This document shows positions 57,801-64,000 of a stretch of 64,000 bases of DNA, in pieces. The translations under genes and the position numbers were made by a program. How positions within the stretch are numbered: position 1 is the first letter of the stretch; the number at the start of each line of letters is the position of its first letter. Origin of the DNA: Omphiscola glabra (lineage: Eukaryota; Mollusca; Gastropoda; Lymnaeidae); NCBI GenBank assembly GCA_964017045.1, contig OZ024806.1:23235088-23299087 (forward strand), written 5' to 3'. The notes below the pieces were generated by a model. It ran no database searches, was not told the origin of the DNA, and was given only the letters and a program-made list of their open reading frames with translations.

Positions 57801-60800
57801 TAAATATACTGCAGCAATAATACTATGTTGTTCGTCCTTCACATGCAAAGATGAACAAGGCTATATTTTAAGGTGAGTACCAAGGTGGCTTGTCAGTCCT
57901 GTTTGTGCCTGGAAAGCTTGCCTGCATGTAGTGTTCTTGGGCCCTGGTGGTATTGGTGGCAATTCTGCTTTTCTTAGCTGTGTACTGCCTTTGGGCCTGA
58001 GCAGTACATTTTACATTTCGAAGAGAGTGCTCCATTAGTGAGCCTGACTTGCCAGCTTGTATGATCCACACCATTTCTCATGAGGTCAGTCCGATGTCCA
58101 AGGATTTGAGGGACACTTTAAGGCAATCTTGCTGTATAAGAATAGTGTAAAGCAGATGACTATCAACCTGTGTTCGTAGCACACAAAACCTCATTTAAAA
58201 AAAACACATGTATTAGCATGACATCTTAATACAAGCCAGCACAGCAACAAACTTTATGACTCACTTGAAGTAAATACTCATGGAGCCCAACATTGGAGTG
58301 GGTAGGAGAATCTTGTATACTATCCTCTAATTACCTGTTATTAATTCTGCTGCATCAGACCAAGACAAACAGGTGATTATAGAGAGGATCGCAGGCTGCG
58401 ATGACCTGGGCCTTCATCTCCTCAACAGTCATCCAGCATTCATCACATCAGTTGATTCAGGTAAACCTCCAGTTCATCTCACTCTTTTTGGCAACTCAGT
58501 TCTTTTGGTAACATTCAAAGATTAGCAAATTTTCTTTAAGAGATTTGAAAGTATGTGAAATGATAATGTCAGGCTGATGAATCAAATCTGAACTGAATGC
58601 TTTACATTTCTTCATTTTCCAATAAAATCAAGTGTGGCTGATTTTTGTATATATTAAAACTCACATTTTATTCATGTAATCCTTTTGATTTGTACAAATA
58701 CATTATTTCACAAAATTGTGGGGATCCAAGCAGACCAATGTTTTGAGTCTCAGCACTGCTTTGACAGTGAACTGTCTGCTCCTTGCCAGAAAATGTAAAA
58801 AAAAATTTCAAATTAATGATTTTTGTTAAATAAACTTATTTGAAAGGTGTACATTGTTAATGATCATCAAGTTGTTTAAAGCTGTCTTTTAAAGCACACA
58901 GTCAGCTTCTCGCATTGCTTGTACATGCTATTTAAATTCAATTTAGTTTAAGAGCAGACATTTGCTGATGCAGCTTGCATTTCAGGGATAAATGTGGTAA
59001 AGAATGGTGCCATGTTACAAAGATGGTAATTTTTTAATGCTCAAACGTAAAAAAAAAAAAAAAATAATTCAACTCAAATACAGACAGGTAACAGTAAGAT
59101 TTCTGATTTGGGCAAAAAACGTTGCTCCCTGCTTTAGCCTCATGCTTTGCTCCAAAGCTCTTTCAAAGAACTAGTTTATTTTTTATGAACTCTGAAAGCA
59201 CTTGTAATCGAATGGTAGTTCATTGATTTTAAATAAATATATATAGAATTGTGTACGACTGATTTTTGTGTGATTACTTTTTGATTATTATTTTCATTTT
59301 CAAAAGACATTTATACATTTACATAACGAAGTTGCTATTGGTACATTTGTACAAGAATTGAGAGGTTGGGATTAAAATACGATTTAAAATATTTTTGTTG
59401 GGTTTGTAAGACCAAATGAGGTATCAAATGAAAGATAATTGAATGTACTTTTAGATGTTTGAAATCTTAATTCTTCATTTTAACTAAAATAAACTGCCAC
59501 AAATGACATTTGTATAGCATTGAGTCTAATGTGTCCCGGGTCCGAACCGGGGCGCTGCGTGTCCGTGTACATTTTGACTAATGCTATTCGGATGTCATTT
59601 GTAGTAGTTTATTTTAGTTAAAATGAAGAATTAAGTTTACAAACGTATAGTACATTCAATTATCTTTCATTTGATACCTCATTTGGTCTTACAAACCCAA
59701 CAAAAATATTTTAAATCATATTTTAATCCCAACCTCTCAATTCTGGTACAAATGTACCAATAGGTGCAGCCTTTACATAAACTTTATATTGAAATTGAAC
59801 AGATAGCCCAGCAGACAGAGCTGGTGTTGTACAGGGTCAAATCCTCGTCACAGTCAATGAACACAATGTCCTGACCATGGACCACACAGATATTGTCAAG
59901 CTGATACAAGAAAGTAAGTGTAAAAGCTTAAAAGGTGAAAAAAAAATAGTATCCGGAAATTTGTTTGAAAAGAAGTTGCGTCAAATTTCTTTTGGCACGC
60001 ATTATTTTGTTTTACTATATAATATAGACTAGTGCATTAAAAAAGAAATTTGACAAAAATGTGATGGTGTGAACTGAAAAAAAAATTCAAAAAATTTTTC
60101 GTTCGATGAAACTTACACCGATCAATGTTCTGTTGATGAAATTTCTTTCAAATAAATTTCCGGTAACCGAAAAAAATAATTATAAAATACTTTTGTCTTA
60201 AAAAAAAAAAATTGTTTTGATGCTTGAGTGTGTTAATGATATATGTGTAAATCTTGTGTTTGTAACATGTAAATTTGATTAGAAACTTTTATTGAGCGTA
60301 GTAAAACTTAACATTAAATTTCTATTTATTTTATGGCAAAAAAAGAACCCAGTTATGTATCCCTTAAAAAAATAAAAAGGGAGAGAGGAACAATGCAACA
60401 CGTAGAAGTCTATACGTAGAAGTCTATACGTAGAAGTCTATACAAGAAGAAACCAGTCCATGCATTATGTAGTTTTTAAAAAGTGACAGTGTTTTAGTGA
60501 CAGAAATATAAAAGGAAACCACTATTCAATTCAGAATGGAATACACTTTGCAATAGTATGGATGCATTTATTGGCTTTAAGTAAAGTTTATACCTTAAGC
60601 ATAAGTAAACAAAGAATGCTTTGCCCTCTGTGTTTAACAGTGGCACTGAATTGTTGTTCTCACATTCCACAGGTGAAGGCAATGTTACTCTGGGTGTGGC
60701 CAACAGTGACTTCCAGCCCGTAAGAGACCTACAGGCACCTGTCATGTCGGGGTATATCTCCAAGCTTGGGAACTCCTCGTTCATGAAGATTTGGAAGAAA

Positions 60801-62822
60801 CGTTACTTTATACTCCGCCAGGACAACTGCTTGTACTACTACAAAAATGATCAGGTGAGAGAAAGAGTGAGATGGAGAGAAAGAGTGAGATACATAGAAA
60901 GAATGAGATATAGCGAAAGATAGGGATATAGAGTGAGAGATATAGTGAGAGAGAGTGAGATAGATAAATAGAGAGAAAGGGTGAGATATAGATATAGAGT
61001 GAAATATAGAGAAAGAGTGTGATAGAGAGTAGAGTGAGATAGATAAATAGGAGAAAGAGTGAGATAGAGAGAGAGTGTGAGAGAGAGTGAGATAGATAGA
61101 TAGTGAAATAGACAAAGAGAGTGAGATGGAGAGATAAAATAAGTGACATGGTCTATGGAGTTCACATGGCTATGGTCCTGATTTAGGCTGCTGGGTGAAA
61201 TGATCTGAAAACACTTTTTTTTTGACAAGTGTGTTAATGATCTGGGGTTCAAATCTCAACTCCGAGTCTTAACATGAAGTCTCCCCACCATAACCACTGC
61301 CCTCCTCTCAACACCACCCTCCACCACAGGGACACACATGCAGACATGTTCCTTGTCATAATTATAAAATGTTTCGATCATTAAGAAGTTGTTGAAAATT
61401 ATTTATTTACAACTGTGGTTGAGAAATGAGCTTCTGTGTAAGTAAATATTGCCTAATAAATGCTCTTTTTTTTTTCTCTAGGAGAATGACCCACTGGGTG
61501 CTCTTCCCTTGTGTGGTTACACCATCTCTCGTCACACAGACACCAGCAAGGACTTTTGTTTCAAGGCGGAAAAGTATGGGGCCAGGACATACTACTTTAT
61601 GACAGACAACAGGGACCAACTGACTGAGTATGTGTGTTTTATATTTACATCGAACGCTATGATTAGGCGATTGAATCTAAATTTAATTTCCGTATATTTA
61701 TTTTGAGATACGAATCTAAAGAGTAAATTAAATTTGTTAATATGCACAGTGACTTTACATTGTAAGAATAAAGGTTTGAATCTTATAATAAATGTTTACA
61801 TGATAAAACTCAAAGATTTTGGTTGGTTCAAATAGGTTTGGGAGCCCATTTTGGTTCTTTATAAAAATAGCAATGAGGAGAAAGACTGTTGATTAGTTTG
61901 GAAAATAAAGCTATGTAGTTGAACCCCTAGTTTTTTTGTTCAGTCACAATCATAACTTTTTTTTTGCAGTCATGGCTCCAGCCAAGCTTTGTTCTATTTT
62001 AGCAACTCATTTTTTAATGATTTCCTTCTTCAGATGGGTGGGGGCTCTGACTGAGGCAGCTGCTCGTTCCAAAAAAAGGGTACATATAGTTTTGTTTCTC
62101 TCATATACTTATGAAACACAGTCACAGAATTACTTAGCAACGAGGCTTTCAAAAAATGAAATATAAATTGTGTATCTTCACTGTCACATATTTAGTGTCT
62201 GTATATTACTGTGTTCTTAATTTTAATGCTGGGTGCAAGTATACATAAATGTGTGGCTTTAATTGTGAGAATTTTAAAATAATTACAAAAAATAGTAATT
62301 AGGCTCATTACTTAAAAGGAAATAGTTACATCTTGTGCTTTTTTAAAGCACCATCATTAAAAATTTAAATCACTGAGACTAACAAGACCACACTGTCCAA
62401 TCTTTTAATTTAAAAAATTTTTAAACATCAAAAAGTCTAAAAAACCCAATAACTATTGTAATAGGTGAAGAATTTAAATATTATAACTTTACAACATATT
62501 ACAATAGCAATACGACTTTAAGCACAATTTAGAAACGAGGAAACTCGGTTGTGCATATTACTTGGATATGAGAAACATTATATAGAAGAAGAGACATTAT
62601 CAAAAGTTAGCAGCAAACATAATTTTCTTTTCCAGAAGGAATCGTTTCTCAGTGTGAGCAGTCATAATGTCAGTTTGCCTGCCCTTGATATACGCCGGCC
62701 GGAATGTACTGGCTTCCTCGGCAAACTGAGTCCCAGTCACAGGCATTGGCGACGCCGCTACTGTGTGCTCAAGGATGCCTGTGTCTATTATTACAAGGAT
62801 GCAAACTCTCTCAATGCATTAG
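54833..62822 (+). CDS. PDZ-PH-PH multidomain protein (partial, runs off window)
   Basis: Exons: 54833-56357, 57031-57210, 57352-57540, 58359-58460, 59803-59913, 60673-60854, 61482-61627, 62034-62079 and 62636-62822. All are GT-AG and in phase, at least 889 codons. The 1.5-kb first exon is open from its TTATTCCAG acceptor (ARKFLCKKKRKKGCTICG, then acidic, Ser-rich, apparently disordered sequence), so upstream exons or a start at the ATG at 54911 are both possible. A PDZ domain follows (VIIERIAGCDDLGLHLL, ITSVDSDSPADRAGVVQG, ILVTVNEHNV). Then PH1 (SGYISKLG, WKKRYFILRQDNCLYYYK, FKAEKYGARTYYF, EWVGALTEAA) and the start of PH2 (CTGFLGKLS, HWRRRYCVLKDACVYYYK). PH1 resembles PLEKHA4-7 PH domains and keeps a basic KKRYF phosphoinositide-type motif. 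The likely role is a membrane-recruited scaffold; the orthologue was not identified. Confidence 0.92.
57868..58140 (-). pseudogene. LINE C-terminal remnant in intron
   Basis: One minus-strand frame reads LPPIPPGPKNTTCRQAFQAQ then TGLTSHLGTHLKI, resembling the C..C.R.F.A.IGL.SHLRTH tail of LINE proteins. Earlier residues are broken by stops. It lies antisense in the intron between exons 57352-57540 and 58359-58460. Confidence 0.55.
59335..59763. mobile_element. Foldback element with arms of about 190 bp
   Basis: Both outer ends read CTATTGGTACATTTGTAC inward. The arms (about 59335-59527 and 59576-59763) are near-perfect inverted copies containing GAGAGGTTGGGATTAAAAT, GGGTTTGTAAGACCAAATGA and AGATAATTGAATGTAC. 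The spacer is GC-rich with TCCCGGGTCCGAACCGGGGC. It ends 39 bases before the PDZ exon at 59803. A one-arm relative is at 50648-50875. Confidence 0.88.
59950..60167. mobile_element. Palindromic MITE (ATTTGATCGA family), copy 2
   Basis: The ends TATCCGGAAATTTG and AAATTTCCGGTAACC are inverted. The inner pair TCAAATTTCTTTT / AAAAGAAATTTGAC matches the copy at 34045-34305. It is intronic, 36 bases after exon 59803-59913. Confidence 0.75.
60397..60445. repeat. 15-bp tandem repeat, 3 copies
   Basis: The unit is ACGTAGAAGTCTATA. Intronic. Confidence 0.85.
60855..61140 (+). repeat. GTGAGA-rich simple repeat starting at a splice donor
   Basis: The donor of exon 60673-60854 is GTGAGAGAAAGA. GTGAGA recurs within GAGAGAAAGAGTGAGAT units and then degenerates into GATAGA/GAGTGAGATA to about 61140. 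Mirror ORFs on the minus strand are artefacts. Confidence 0.85.
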
Positions 62823-63947
62823 GTATGTTTATTTTATATTAACTATGAAACTAGATACATTTATGGGTTGCTAGACATTTACACCCACGTTTCACTGGTT
62901 TCGGGTGGGGTGGGGGGTGATTAATGTTAACAAATAATGTGAACATGGGTTTATTTAAAAGTGTAATACACAAAATGTTGATACTTTTTTCATATATAAA
63001 TTTAGTCAGTTATCAATCATAAAATCAAAACAAAGAACAACAATAAAAATAAAGAGTCGTGCCAAAAAATAACTTTTTATGAAGCATATTTTGTTTGTAA
63101 ACAATTTTTACTGTTTCCCCATTGAGCGTAGTTGATGTAGAAAAACTAACATGGGAGCATTTAGTATAAAGCTCGCCTTGGTAAAGACTTGTCGTGTTTA
63201 ATCAATCCCTGGAAAGGAAAGTAACTCTTCTAAAATAAATTGGGTAAATTGGGTAGCCTAAGGCCATGCCAATCACCATGATCATTTGTTAGGTCACGTG
63301 CAAATTATTTTCATCTCCTGTTAAATGTCAAACTGACCACGGAATGTGTTTGCAAAGAACATGACCCTCTGTTTGACAGGCCTTCCCTTAAAAGACACAA
63401 CCAATGCACTTTTACAGTAAATCTCAAACTTTTTTCTCGTGTAAACATCTATAGCTGCCTGCACCTCGTAAAAGAGCCAAGCATACTGTGTTAATTAATT
63501 TAATCTTCATTTCGTGAATTTCATCATCTGAATTTAGTGGATGGATGCCATTATTCATATTTATCAACAACTTGGCACATACACCTTCTCATGTCCCATC
63601 ACCTTTCATATTGACAACATAGGAATGAGCAATCAGTTCGCCAATATTACTTCATTCATGTATGAAATGAATTTCAGTAACTTAAATTTTTTTTTAAAAA
63701 TATTCGCTATCAAACAGAAAACAACATAATCCATAGGTTTTAAAAATATGATTTACAATTTGGTCATTTTCAGGAAATACATATACAGAAACATAGTGGT
63801 AGTCAAGTATTAAAGTTAAATGTTTTACATGCAGTATGTGTGAAACCGAAAGCCACCATTTTATGGTATCTCTCAAGCTGCCTCTTAGAAGTTTTAACAC
63901 TTGGCTCTTCAAAATGTCTCTCATCCCATTCAAATTTGCATTCCCTT
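62823..63947. other. Intron sequence, next exon not found
   Basis: The exon ending at 62822 leaves phase 1 in the middle of PH2, so at least one more exon must follow. I found no acceptor with PH2-like coding before 64000. A short G-run is at 62905-62917. Confidence 0.5.
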
Positions 63948-64000
63948 CAGTGGTGTTGCTAGGGTTAGGGCTGCCCGGGTTTGGCGATGGATTTTTTCCA
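63948..64000. mobile_element. Left end of a hAT-type MITE cut by the window edge
   Basis: It starts CAGTGGTGTTGCTAGGGTTA, close to the terminus at position 82 and to the 43143 element, with GGGCTGCCCGGGTTTGG next. The right end is outside the window. Confidence 0.55.

Noticed and set aside
61185..61345. tRNA-derived SINE (GGGGTTCAAATCTCAACTCC resembles a B box)
   Set aside because: No convincing A box at the right distance; left as an unconfirmed possibility. The same applies to 52825-52915.

Overview
This is a nuclear genome window from an animal, most likely a heterobranch (pulmonate-type) gastropod mollusc. The genes have GT-AG introns and animal-type products. Intergenic DNA is AT-rich and dominated by minisatellites, long G/C homopolymers, hAT miniature elements and LINE 3' ends. 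Three short hAT elements look like the SPIN (Space Invader) family, which has been reported from a pond snail. The taxon call is inference; no species-diagnostic gene is present. There is one 200-base assembly gap (33716-33915).

Layout. 0-15 kb: a lone C-type lectin exon on the minus strand, then almost continuous minisatellites (units of 22, 23, 24, 25, 27, 29, 30, 31, 33, 35 and 41 bp) whose long ORFs are by-products of repetition. 15-19 kb: four exons of a minus-strand calmodulin-like EF-hand gene. Two of its 5' splice sites have been amplified into 36-bp tandem arrays. 20-24.5 kb: no gene; MITEs, a tRNA-derived SINE and an interspersed repeat. 24.5-32.6 kb: the best-supported genes, SNRNP25 (minus; minor-spliceosome U11/U12 25 kDa protein, 5 exons, 164 aa) and POLR3K (plus; RNA polymerase III subunit RPC10/C11, 3 exons, 108 aa). 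They lie head-to-head, as in human, with a 711-bp Merlin element between them. 33-54 kb: no host gene seen; LINE remnants, a hAT element with transposase remains and matching TIRs and TSD, its MITE relatives, SPIN-like copies and a 51-bp minisatellite of about 35 units. 54.8-62.8 kb and beyond: a plus-strand gene with nine recognised exons, coding for a long acidic disordered region, a PDZ domain and two PH domains; it runs off the right edge.

How the genes relate. POLR3K and SNRNP25 both serve small-RNA and transcription housekeeping (Pol III transcripts; U12-type splicing) and probably share a divergent promoter. The EF-hand and PDZ-PH-PH genes are calcium- and membrane-signalling type proteins with no evident link to the pair. 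All exon joins given here were checked for reading phase by hand; no alignment or database search was run, and family calls rest on recognised motifs and remembered family sequences.
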